A stretch of DNA of 32,296 bases from an uncultured bacterium (GCA_946548895.1 CAMNQF010000038.1:1-32296); one strand, 5' to 3'; counted from the stretch's first letter, positions 1 through 5,531 are shown. Made by a program: numbers and translations. Notes: generated from the sequence alone by a model not told the origin.

Positions 1-177
1 AGCGCGGCTCAGGTCAGCGCCGCTCAGGTCAGCGCCGCGCAGGTCAGCTTGGCCCAGGTCAGCGTCGCTCAGGTCAGCGCCGCTCAGGTCAGCGCGCTTG
101 CCTTTCTCTCCCATGAAATGGACCCACTCCAAATGGCACTGTAAAATATCAAGTTTCTCTTTGGAAAGCTTACGCAT
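1..177 (-). CDS. Pentapeptide-repeat protein (3' part beyond window)
   Basis: The minus strand reads from an ATG at 177 without a stop to the window edge, so only the N-terminal 59 residues are seen. About 27 residues of lead-in (MRKLSKEKLDIL...) are followed by six or more consecutive A-D-L-x-x units, the signature of pentapeptide repeats that fold as a right-handed quadrilateral beta helix. The start is chosen because GAGGGGG lies six bases upstream; an in-frame ATG at 114 and an upstream one near 207 are less well placed. Such proteins are common accessory genes of phages and some mimic DNA (Qnr type), but nothing here shows a specific role. It is divergent from the early operon and downstream of the leftward promoter near 549-577. 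Confidence 0.8.
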   Translation of the reverse strand, partial: MRKLSKEKLDILQCHLEWVHFMGEKGKRADLSGADLSDADLGQADLRGADLSGADLSRA

Positions 178-191
178 GGATATCCCCCTCT

Positions 192-269
192 TTAAATTTT
201 GCTCCATTTCCACCACCTTGCCGCTGTCGGCAAGATGGTGGTGTGAAACAAAAATTTGTTTGTCCGCAT
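192..269 (-). CDS. Possible 25-residue peptide in the leftward leader
   Basis: A minus-strand frame from ATG at 269 to TAA at 192-194 encodes 25 residues (MRTNKFLFHTTIL...). No Shine-Dalgarno lies close upstream, and the frame runs through the hairpin at 211-240, so it may be only a chance reading of structured leader RNA. It is listed because little else explains this stretch. Confidence 0.2.
   Translation of the reverse strand: MRTNKFLFHTTILPTAARWWKWSKI
211..240 (-). promoter_or_regulatory. Stable hairpin in the leader of the pentapeptide gene
   Basis: Arms 211-223 and 228-240 pair around a 4-base loop. In minus-strand RNA the 13 pairs are complete with one G-U wobble; in plus-strand RNA the same position is a C-A mismatch, so the structure favours leftward RNA. 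No T-run follows, so it is not an obvious terminator. It ends about 33 bases upstream of the start codon at 177 and could tune mRNA stability or translation. Confidence 0.45.
246..261. promoter_or_regulatory. 16-bp perfect palindrome
   Basis: AAACAAA, AA, TTTGTTT form a perfect 7+2+7 dyad in otherwise GC-rich DNA, beside the hairpin at 211-240. It may be a protein-binding site in the leftward leader. No copy was noticed elsewhere in the window. Confidence 0.3.
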
Positions 270-294
270 GGTTGCGGCTTGCGTTGCCGGGCAG

Positions 295-387
295 TTAGTC
301 ACCTCCTGCCGAACGTCCCCGGACCTTCATCAGCCCCGGATCAGCCGAACCGTTCGCACACGCGCTGTCTACTGTTTTCCCCGCCAT
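295..387 (-). CDS. Possible 30-residue peptide
   Basis: The minus strand from ATG at 387 to TAA at 295-297 encodes 30 residues starting MAGKTVDSA. The upstream GAGAGAAG is a weak ribosome site. It lies in the roughly 370-base leader between the leftward promoter and the pentapeptide gene, where no larger reading frame has convincing coding character. I do not recognise it. Confidence 0.25.
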   Translation of the reverse strand: MAGKTVDSACANGSADPGLMKVRGRSAGGD

Positions 388-548
388 TCTGAGCTTCTCT
401 CGCGGTTTCCTACTGATCCACCGTGCCGCGCGGGCCGTGTGTCGTTCGGGCCTCTGGAATCTTGCTCCTGGCGGTTGCCGCCGGGGTCCGGCTTTTGGCT
501 ACTCTGGGCCGTGGCCCGTGTTCGACGCCAGTCCCCGTTGGCAAAGGC

Positions 549-577
549 AGAATAAGTCAATATGACTTGTTTGTAAA
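549..577 (-). promoter_or_regulatory. Leftward sigma70-type promoter
   Basis: On the minus strand TTTACA (572-577) and TATTCT (549-554) are separated by exactly 17 bases. It would drive the leftward transcript through the leader to the pentapeptide gene. The 21-bp operator-like dyad at 551-571 occupies the spacer and the edge of the -10, so a bound repressor would block it. Confidence 0.5.
551..571. promoter_or_regulatory. Operator-like dyad (early switch)
   Basis: AATAAGTCA, ATA, TGACTTGTT form a 9+3+9 inverted repeat with one mismatch; the inner AAGTCA/TGACTT arms are perfect. The half-site TGACTTG recurs at 596-602 on the -35 of the rightward promoter, and AATAAGTCA recurs exactly at 1322-1330 before the HTH gene. 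Repeated half-sites over two divergent promoters fit a lysogeny-type repressor site. The repressor gene is not identified in this window. Confidence 0.55.
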
Positions 578-594
578 TAGAAAAATAAGATTTT

Positions 595-623
595 TTGACT
601 TGCTTGTGTTTTGAGTGTAAATA
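595..623 (+). promoter_or_regulatory. Rightward early sigma70-type promoter
   Basis: TTGACT (595-600) and TAAATA (618-623) are 17 bases apart, a near-consensus promoter that would start RNA near 630, about 60 bases before the macro-domain gene. The operator half-site at 596-602 overlaps its -35 box. Confidence 0.6.
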
Positions 624-692
624 TTCTTGAACGCGGCAAGCAGCAACCAGCCGGAGCAGAGAAAACCTTCTCTCAGAGAGAAAGGAAAGGAG

Positions 693-1280
693 ATGATATT
701 GAAAGAACCCAAGATTATTTTTTGCGGACTTGACCACGCGCTGTGCAGGGCATGGGAAAACGCTATTGTGTCAACGCCGTTGCCGATAGCCTGGGACGTC
801 AGGCATCAGGATATTGTCACCCTTGAGTGCACGGCGGCGGTCTCTCCAGCCAACTCATTCGGATTTATGGATGGAGGGGTTGACCTGGCCTATTCGCGCC
901 ATTTTGGCTGGCATGTGCAGCAGCGGCTGCAAAAAGCTATTCAGACAATGGAATTTTCGGAATTGCTTGTAGGGCAGGCGTTGGCGGTGGAAACAGATTA
1001 TGGGCAGATCCCCTGGCTCATTGCAGCGCCAACTATGCGGGTTCCAGGGCAAATTCTGGACAGTACGGCTGTTTTTCTCGCGGCGCGGGCTGCCATGAAA
1101 TGCGCTATCGACCATGAAATGGATACCATGGCATTCCCAGGTATGGGAACCGGCACAGGTGGCGTCAGGTATGAAGTTGCGGCGAAAATGATGATTTTGG
1201 GCTGTATGGCCGCTATCAGCCCGCAGGATTTTCCAAAGAGCCTGCGGGAGATGTTTATTCGCGGGCCAATAGCCCTATAA
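693..1280 (+). CDS. Macro-domain protein (ADP-ribose binding family)
   Basis: The 195-residue product is essentially one macro domain, the fold that binds ADP-ribose and can hydrolyse ADP-ribosyl or related NAD-derived adducts. Expected landmarks are in order: D-I after the second strand (residues 40-41), the S-P-A-N-S-F-G nucleotide loop (51-57) followed by D-G-G-V-D (60-64), and the phosphate loop F-P-G-M-G-T-G-T-G-G (148-157). The start is ambiguous: AAAGGA sits 6 bases before ATG 693, while AAGGAG sits 6 bases before an in-frame TTG at 699. It is the first gene of the rightward early operon. A role against NAD- or ADP-ribose-based host defences is an inference from family and position only. 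Confidence 0.75.
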   Translation: MILKEPKIIFCGLDHALCRAWENAIVSTPLPIAWDVRHQDIVTLECTAAVSPANSFGFMDGGVDLAYSRHFGWHVQQRLQKAIQTMEFSELLVGQALAVETDYGQIPWLIAAPTMRVPGQILDSTAVFLAARAAMKCAIDHEMDTMAFPGMGTGTGGVRYEVAAKMMILGCMAAISPQDFPKSLREMFIRGPIAL

Positions 1281-1283
1281 AGG

Positions 1284-1313
1284 AGCTTTTTTGCGCAATC
1301 GGCCTAAAAAGCT
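1284..1313. promoter_or_regulatory. Inverted repeat between macro and HTH genes
   Basis: AGCTTTTT (1284-1291) and AAAAAGCT (1306-1313) are perfect 8-base arms around a 14-base loop, just after the macro stop. The paired arm supplies T residues but no T-run follows the stem, so it is a poor terminator and may be a processing or binding site. Confidence 0.3.
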
Positions 1314-1321
1314 TATTGCTT

Positions 1322-1330
1322 AATAAGTCA
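1322..1330. promoter_or_regulatory. Operator half-site copy
   Basis: AATAAGTCA is identical to the left arm of the dyad at 551-571 and lies 17 bases before the HTH start codon. It could be a weak extra binding site that lets the same regulator act on the HTH gene. Confidence 0.35.
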
Positions 1331-1346
1331 TACAGAGGAGCTAACC

Positions 1347-1592
1347 ATGAATTCTGATCTCACAGAAGCCTTTGCAAGCCTGCTAAAAAAATATGGATCC
1401 CACTCTCACGTCGCAAAAAAGCTTGGGATATCCCCTGACCACTATCGAAAAATACGCAATGGGCGTGCGAATATCCCCCCTCGCACGGCGAATTATATTA
1501 TTTTGAAGGCTTATGAATTTTGCTCCGTCACAGCCACCCCCACCACGCCGCCCGGAGCCGGGCAGGGCGAAGGGGGCGGGGATGCTGCGTAG
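1347..1592 (+). CDS. Small helix-turn-helix regulator (Cro/YdaS-like)
   Basis: This 81-residue protein has a helix-turn-helix at about residues 18-50 (HVAKKLGISPDHYRKIRNG, then a third helix), as in Cro, CII or YdaS-type phage regulators. The tail (60-81) is Pro/Gly/Ala-rich and probably disordered. GAGGAG lies 6-7 bases before the ATG. Its position early in the rightward operon, with a copy of the operator half-site upstream, suggests a Cro- or CII-like role. Which of these cannot be told from sequence. Confidence 0.65.
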   Translation: MNSDLTEAFASLLKKYGSHSHVAKKLGISPDHYRKIRNGRANIPPRTANYIILKAYEFCSVTATPTTPPGAGQGEGGGDAA

Positions 1593-1645
1593 CTTCATCG
1601 CGCTGGTCTGTCTGTGGCTGCATATTTCCCGAAAGGGGTAATTGT

Positions 1646-1756
1646 ATGGCCGAAAAACGGGAAGTCGCCTCCCGCGCGGAGGCGTGGATTGAAATGCAAA
1701 TCGGTGAAGCTGGGTTCGGCGCTGCTGATGCAATGCCCAGAATTGCGCGCCATTGA
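1646..1756 (+). CDS. Possible 36-residue peptide reading through the CRISPR-like repeat
   Basis: ATG at 1646 with AAAGGGG about 7 bases upstream opens a 36-codon frame ending at TGA 1754-1756. Residues 7-17 (VASRAEAWIEM) are the typical translation of a type I-C CRISPR repeat, so this part of the peptide follows from the repeat itself. Another frame (in phase with the HTH gene, ending at TAA 1791-1793) looks more codon-like after the repeat (SVKLGSALLMQCPELR...) but has no good start. It may be an artefact of a non-coding RNA. Confidence 0.25.
   Translation: MAEKREVASRAEAWIEMQIGEAGFGAADAMPRIARH
1664..1695 (+). CRISPR. Solitary type I-C-like CRISPR repeat (candidate Racr)
   Basis: A single 32-base unit begins GTCGCCTCCCGCGC and ends GGCGTGGATTGAAAT. 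It has the size, stem and 3' handle of type I-C repeats, whose usual form is GTCGC...GCGTGGATTGAAAC. Arms CGCCTCC (1666-1672) and GGAGGCG (1678-1684) form a perfect 7-pair stem with a 5-base loop, and the terminal ATTGAAAT would be the crRNA 5' handle. No second repeat was found at a normal 33-37-base spacer distance, and no cas gene or leader is present. Isolated repeats in phage early regions are known as solitary repeat units that can make RNA anti-CRISPRs by sequestering Cas proteins; applying that here is an inference. Confidence 0.75.
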
Positions 1757-1788
1757 GCTGGAGTATGTGCCAGGCGCAAAAAAAAGTA

Positions 1789-1808
1789 AGTAATATCTTT
1801 GTATTACT
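1789..1808. promoter_or_regulatory. AT-rich hairpin downstream of the CRISPR-like repeat
   Basis: AGTAATA (1789-1795) and TATTACT (1802-1808) form a perfect 7-pair stem around TCTTTG. It could mark the 3' end of a short RNA covering the repeat or serve as an operator; it is too weak and lacks a T-run to be called a terminator. Confidence 0.3.
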
Positions 1809-1824
1809 AGGGTATCTCTAGACA

Positions 1825-2028
1825 ATGCGGCCATCTGAAATCATGGCGAAGTGCTTTCCGCGTGTGAGGTTGACGCCCATGCCGGCAACGCCGGAGCGCC
1901 CGGAAGGCTGGGTGCGAATTGAAATGCCGGCGGGGCATGCCGGTCCGGATGCAATTGCGGCCTATGTGCGTCAGCATGAGGCGGAAATACGCGACAGCCT
2001 GCTGAAGCGGGCAACGGGGAAGGAGTAA
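1825..2028 (+). CDS. Small hypothetical early protein
   Basis: This 67-residue acidic/basic protein has typical high-GC codon use and no recognised domain; its second half (GPDAIAAYVRQHEAEIRDSLLKR) is probably helical. No good ribosome site precedes ATG 1825 or the in-frame ATG at 1843, so the start is uncertain. It ends two bases before the next gene, consistent with co-transcription. Function unknown. Confidence 0.5.
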   Translation: MRPSEIMAKCFPRVRLTPMPATPERPEGWVRIEMPAGHAGPDAIAAYVRQHEAEIRDSLLKRATGKE

Positions 2029-2030
2029 TT

Positions 2031-2675
2031 ATGCTGCAAAGCTCTTATGGACAGCGGGCCTGTCTGGCCTGCGGGAATCCCTTTGAGGCGCTCTACGCGA
2101 ACCAGGTCACATGTTCCGATCTTTGCCGGGGAAAGCGCCGGGTGAACCTGAAGCGAATTGCAGACGCTGGCTGTCGGGCGCGCAGGAAAGAGCGCCTTGC
2201 CGGACTTGTGGCCCGTGTGGCCGAACTGGAAGCGGAAGTGGAACGGCTGAAGGGAGCGGGCGCGGAATTGGCGCACGTCAGAGCGGAACGGGACAAGGCC
2301 AAACAGGAGCTTGCGCGCGTCATGGGCGAACGGGACGAGGCGCTGGCTGCGCTGCATGCCGCCCGGCAATCCCGGCCCGTGAAATCCGCGCCGGAGTCTG
2401 TGGAAAAGATAGCTGAGCAGGCCGGTCTGCCGCCGCTGCAAGAGTGCGCCCGACTCAAGATCAAGGCCGTACATCTGCCCTGTGGCGAGTATGACCAGTG
2501 CCGCAAGCCCACGCCCTGCGCACGTCTGGGCGCGGACGTGGTTATGGAGCCGGGGGACAGGATATGCCCGGCTTGCAAACAGGTTTTCACGCCCAACCAT
2601 CCCCGGCGGAAATATTGCTCCAGGGAGTGCCAGGAGAACGCAACCAGGCCGCAGCGGTCCGGGAAGAAAAAATAA
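2031..2675 (+). CDS. Two-zinc-finger coiled-coil protein
   Basis: The 214-residue protein has a zinc-ribbon-like module at each end. The N-terminal one has C11, C14, C28 and C32 (CLACGNPF...TCSDLC); the C-terminal one repeats the pattern (CPACKQVF...YCSREC) at about residues 180-200. Between them residues 55-115 are Glu/Arg/Lys/Ala-rich with heptad spacing, a likely coiled coil. The symmetry suggests a dimer that holds two nucleic-acid or protein contacts. AAGGAG stands 6 bases before the ATG. It sits just upstream of the replication genes, but its job is not known. Confidence 0.7.
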   Translation: MLQSSYGQRACLACGNPFEALYANQVTCSDLCRGKRRVNLKRIADAGCRARRKERLAGLVARVAELEAEVERLKGAGAELAHVRAERDKAKQELARVMGERDEALAALHAARQSRPVKSAPESVEKIAEQAGLPPLQECARLKIKAVHLPCGEYDQCRKPTPCARLGADVVMEPGDRICPACKQVFTPNHPRRKYCSRECQENATRPQRSGKKK

Positions 2676-2680
2676 AAAAA

Positions 2681-2704
2681 GCCCCGGCTGGGGGACGCCG
2701 GGGC
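2681..2704 (-). terminator. Intrinsic terminator for leftward transcription
   Basis: GCCCCGGC and GCCGGGGC form a perfect 8-pair GC stem with an 8-base loop. On the minus strand it is followed by TTTTTTTATTTTTT, a classic terminator; on the plus strand no T-run follows. Since all nearby genes are rightward, it would stop antisense transcripts before they enter the early genes. Confidence 0.55.
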
Positions 2705-2743
2705 CAATGGGCAACCGCCCAAACAATAATAGATGAGGGGAGT

Positions 2744-2794
2744 ATGCCTGAAACAACTATGGATTGTCAACTACAACGGATAGGGGCGAACTGA
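2744..2794 (+). CDS. Possible 16-residue leader peptide
   Basis: ATG 2744, preceded by GAGGGGAGT, opens a 16-codon frame whose TGA (2792-2794) overlaps the ATG of the replication initiator by one base (TGATG). This is the layout of a translationally coupled leader, and may be how the initiator, whose own ribosome site is modest, is translated. Confidence 0.4.
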   Translation: MPETTMDCQLQRIGAN

Positions 2795-3780
2795 TGGAAT
2801 GGTTCCGCGCGTACCACGGCATCTGCTCTGACGCGAAATGGCCCATAGTTGCCCGCAAGGCAAAGGTTTCCGTGGGAGTTGTTGTTTCCGTCTGGCTGGT
2901 ACTGCTTGAGTCGGCCAGTCAGGCAACCGAGCGGGGGAGCGTGGCGAATTTTGACCCGGAAACCGTAGACGCCCTCTATGGCTATGAGGACGGAACAACA
3001 GAAGCCGTGTTCGACGCGCTCAGGGAAAAGGGGCTGATTTGTGATGGCCGCATCAGCGCATGGGACAAACGACAGCCCAAGCGGGAGCGCGATGACGACA
3101 GCGCCGCCAGAGTGCGCCGCCACCGTGAATTGAAACGCCTTGAAACCACGGACAGCGCCAATGTGGACGAGCGTAACGCCAGTGTAACGCCATGTAACGC
3201 CAGTGTAACGCCCCCAGAGAAGAGAAGAGAAGATAAGAATATAAATACATCCCCCCCTGTAGAGAGTCTTGTGAACCAAGATCGCGCGTGCGCGCGCGAG
3301 GCGTCGCAGGGGAGGGGGGCAACTGCGTCCGCTTGCCAGGAATGGGCAGCGACAAACCGACAGGAGCCGGAAAGCCCTCCCATGCCCGCGGATCTCTCCG
3401 GTCCGGGCCTGGAGTTCGAGGAGCTGCGAGACTTTTACAGCCGCGAAATCCGGGCGGAAGGCCCGCTCGACGGTTTTGCCGAGTACAAGCAACTCAAGGC
3501 GGCGCGCGATTCCACGGGGGCGTCGGCCTTTCCTGGCCTGTCCCGGCTGCTGGACGACCTTGCGGCCCGAAAGGCGGCTGGCGTCTGGCACGCCGGATAC
3601 GAAATCGGGCTGGCCCGTTACCTGAAAACCCGCACATGGCTTGCGCCCATCCAGGCCCGCGCATCGCCGCAGGTCAAATCCTGGCAGGAGCGAGAGGACG
3701 AGGCCAACTACGCCGCCGCGCTGCAAGAGGCCGCACGCTATGAGGCCGAAAAGGCGCGCAAGGGAGGGATGCGGCAGTGA
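2794..3780 (+). CDS. Phage replication initiator (lambda O-like layout)
   Basis: The 328-residue protein begins with a winged-helix-like domain (about residues 1-75: MEWFRAYHGICSDAKWPIVARKAK.., then a Val-rich helix and D-P-E-T-V-D-A-L), as in phage DnaD/O-type initiators. A charged low-complexity linker follows (about 90-175), and the C-terminal half is helical. The gene contains four iterons and an A-rich tract (3173-3252) in the part coding the linker, as in lambda O where the origin lies inside the initiator gene. ATG 2794 is chosen over a TTG at 2764 because it is coupled to the preceding frame. The next gene overlaps its stop by 4 bases. Confidence 0.65.
   Translation: MEWFRAYHGICSDAKWPIVARKAKVSVGVVVSVWLVLLESASQATERGSVANFDPETVDALYGYEDGTTEAVFDALREKGLICDGRISAWDKRQPKRERDDDSAARVRRHRELKRLETTDSANVDERNASVTPCNASVTPPEKRREDKNINTSPPVESLVNQDRACAREASQGRGATASACQEWAATNRQEPESPPMPADLSGPGLEFEELRDFYSREIRAEGPLDGFAEYKQLKAARDSTGASAFPGLSRLLDDLAARKAAGVWHAGYEIGLARYLKTRTWLAPIQARASPQVKSWQEREDEANYAAALQEAARYEAEKARKGGMRQ
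3173..3252 (+). other. Putative phage replication origin (iterons plus A-rich tract)
   Basis: GTAACGCC occurs four times head to tail at 3173-3180, 3184-3191, 3194-3201 and 3205-3212, with 11-, 10- and 11-base periods, one helical turn each. Right after it lies an AG/AT-rich, G+C-poor stretch (about 3216-3252) suited to strand opening. This iteron plus A-rich order inside an initiator gene matches the lambda ori design. The encoded peptide shows the repeat as NASVTPCNASVTP. Confidence 0.6.
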
Positions 3781-4325
3781 ACAAGTTTTATTTTTCCGAC
3801 AAGTTACGCGGCATATATGCGACTTTTGGCAAAGCGTATCCGGCAGCGCCCGTGGCCGAAGCGATTTTCCGGCGCGTTGAATCCATGCCTGACGGCTTCA
3901 TGGACTACTCCCTGGAACGTCTGGAAAATCAGCCCGATATGCCCAAAAATCTGGGATATCACTTGCGGCATGTGCTCTGGCCCGAATACCTGGAAAAGCA
4001 TCCGCGGCTCAAAGCCACGGAAAGTCAGAGCCGGTGCAATAACTGCTCGCCGGACATGGCCGGGTTTTTCTGGGCCTGGGAGGCTGATGGCAAGAGCTAT
4101 TGCCTCAAGTGCGCCTGTAACTCACGGCCAGACCTGGCCCATATCCAGCCCTGGACGCCGCGCATGGCCCTGGACGCCGGCTTGCGGCTCAGCGATCCGG
4201 CGGCGGACGGTCGCGCCGCGCCGCGGCATCTGCCTCCAGAGGCCCGCAAAGCCGTAGGACACAGCGAAAAGCCGCGAATCGAACATCTGCGGGAGGCGGC
4301 CTATGCCGACGCCGAAAACTGGTAG
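3777..4325 (+). CDS. Hypothetical zinc-binding replication-module protein
   Basis: GTG 3777 overlaps the initiator stop (GTGA) with AGGGAGGG upstream. The 182-residue product has a helical N-terminal half (DKLRGIYATFG..., PDMPKNLGYHLRHVLW) and a Cys cluster near 87-113 (RCNNCSPDM...YCLKCAC) likely to bind zinc. It sits where lambda-type phages put the helicase loader, but I see no Walker motif, so a loader role is not supported; a DNA- or replisome-binding accessory protein is more likely. Confidence 0.6.
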   Translation: MNKFYFSDKLRGIYATFGKAYPAAPVAEAIFRRVESMPDGFMDYSLERLENQPDMPKNLGYHLRHVLWPEYLEKHPRLKATESQSRCNNCSPDMAGFFWAWEADGKSYCLKCACNSRPDLAHIQPWTPRMALDAGLRLSDPAADGRAAPRHLPPEARKAVGHSEKPRIEHLREAAYADAENW

Positions 4326-4710
4326 GGCCCGCAAGGTCATCCCGTCTGAGCACGCGGAGCAGGCGGCATTGTTCCGCTGGTGGAATCTCCAGTACGCAAA
4401 AAGTGATCTGCGTCCCCTGCTGTTCGCCATCCCCAATGGCGGGGCGCGCAATCTGGCGACTGGCGCGCTGCTCAAGGCCGAAGGCGTACGCCGTGGCGTG
4501 CCGGATTTGTGTCTGGCCTATCCCGCTGGGGCATATCACGGCCTGTGGATCGAAATGAAACGCCGGGCGCATGGCTATGCCAGCGCAGAGCAGCTGGCCA
4601 TGCTCTCCGCGTTGCGGTCTGTCGGCTATGACGCCGCCGTCTGCCGGGGCTGGGAAGAGGCGCGGGAGAAGATTCAAAATTATCTGGGCCTGAAAACCGG
4701 AAAGGAATGA
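4303..4710 (+). CDS. VRR-NUC domain nuclease
   Basis: The 135-residue protein is a stand-alone VRR-NUC domain, a PD-(D/E)xK-type nuclease fold often found in phages as a structure-specific or Holliday-junction-type endonuclease. Visible motifs are I-P-N-G-G (about 43-47), the hallmark V-R-R-G-V-P-D (62-68), W-I-E-M-K (80-84, the E-x-K of the active site) and Q near 96 (SAEQ). It overlaps the preceding gene by 23 bases and belongs to the replication/recombination module. Confidence 0.85.
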   Translation: MPTPKTGRARKVIPSEHAEQAALFRWWNLQYAKSDLRPLLFAIPNGGARNLATGALLKAEGVRRGVPDLCLAYPAGAYHGLWIEMKRRAHGYASAEQLAMLSALRSVGYDAAVCRGWEEAREKIQNYLGLKTGKE

Positions 4711-4712
4711 CG

Positions 4713-5024
4713 ATGAAAAAAGTCTGGAAATACAAGAGATGCGAAGCAAAAAAAGCTGTGAAGAACGGAACGCTGCTGGACGAGGCCAAGGCCATCATCA
4801 ATGCCGAACGGCAGCGGGAATACGGACCGCCCCATGCCAGCTTCCGGCGGATTGCCGGGCTGTGGAGCGCGTATCTGGACATCACGGTTCATCCGCGCGA
4901 TGTGGCCTGCATGATGGCCCTGCTTAAAATCGGACGCGAGGCCCACGCGCACAAGCGGGATAACCTTGTTGACGCCGCCGGGTATTCCGCCCTTGCGGAG
5001 GATGTGGCGGGAGGGGAGGCGTAA
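4713..5024 (+). CDS. DUF6378-like phage protein
   Basis: The 103-residue protein carries the EYGPPHASFRRIAGLW ... DVACMMALLKIGR ... DNLVDAAGYSALA pattern typical of a phage family I recall as DUF6378; its fold resembles small all-alpha nucleotide-handling proteins but the function is unknown. ATG 4713 has GGAAAGGA six bases upstream, so it is preferred over ATG 4707, which overlaps the preceding stop. The MazG-like gene follows without a gap. Confidence 0.7.
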   Translation: MKKVWKYKRCEAKKAVKNGTLLDEAKAIINAERQREYGPPHASFRRIAGLWSAYLDITVHPRDVACMMALLKIGREAHAHKRDNLVDAAGYSALAEDVAGGEA

Positions 5025-5318
5025 ATGAGCAAGTCTGAACAGCGGCCCATGTCCTATGTCCGCGCCTGTCTGGCCTTTGGCAATGGCGACATGGGGCGCG
5101 GACGGCAACTCATCTTCATGCTGGCCAGGCGGCTGGAGGAAGCGCGGCAAAAGCATCCGATTTTTGCGGAAAACACGGCACAGGCCGTGGACGTTATCGG
5201 CGAAGAATGGGCGGAGCTCACGCATGCGGTGGAGCACGAAAGCCCGGAACGCCAGCGCGACGAGGCCCTGGATGTGGCCTGCACGGCCATGCGCTTCGTG
5301 GGGCGGGAGCATGAATGA
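5025..5318 (+). CDS. MazG-like nucleotide pyrophosphohydrolase
   Basis: This 97-residue protein has the all-alpha NTP-PPase metal-binding signature E61-x-x-E64 followed by E80-x-x-D83 (EEWAEL ... DEALDV). MazG-family enzymes hydrolyse NTPs to NMP and pyrophosphate. Phages use them for nucleotide metabolism or to alter alarmone signalling. It is a minimal single-domain version, and adjacent to DUF6378 as often seen. Substrate is unknown. Confidence 0.7.
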   Translation: MSKSEQRPMSYVRACLAFGNGDMGRGRQLIFMLARRLEEARQKHPIFAENTAQAVDVIGEEWAELTHAVEHESPERQRDEALDVACTAMRFVGREHE

Positions 5319-5333
5319 ACAGGAGGCATGAAC

Positions 5334-5531
5334 ATGACTGATATCCTGCGAGGATGGAAAGAAATCGAAGCCTATCTGCGCATGAAGCGGAAGGCCATTT
5401 TGCGTAATGGCTATCCCATCCGTTTTGAAGGAGGCGACACAGAGCAGCGCAGGAATGTTTTTGCTGTCCGCGGGGAACTTTTGCGGCATGCCCGAACGCG
5501 CACTTGTGTGCCGCGGGAAGAAGAAAAGTGA
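5334..5531 (+). CDS. Small helix-turn-helix protein
   Basis: The 65-residue protein begins TDILRGWKEIEAYLRMKRKA, a helix-turn-helix of the kind found in excisionases and small phage regulators, followed by a short beta segment (NGYPIRFEGG) and a basic tail. AGGAGG lies 7 bases before ATG 5334, better than ATG 5328. It is the last early gene, directly before the 29-bp repeat and the lysis genes, so a late-gene regulator is an attractive but untested reading. Confidence 0.6.
   Translation: MTDILRGWKEIEAYLRMKRKAILRNGYPIRFEGGDTEQRRNVFAVRGELLRHARTRTCVPREEEK

Noticed and set aside
369-737. Minus-strand frame across the divergent control region
   Set aside because: It crosses both promoters, the operator and the macro gene start, and shows no domain.
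1664-1760. A true CRISPR array
   Set aside because: Only one full repeat is present. The sequence about 35 bases on (near 1730-1762) has at most a faint ATTG match and no stem.
3777-4325. Helicase loader (DnaC/P-like) call for the gene after the initiator
   Set aside because: Position fits, but no Walker motif or loader signature is visible, so it is listed as hypothetical.
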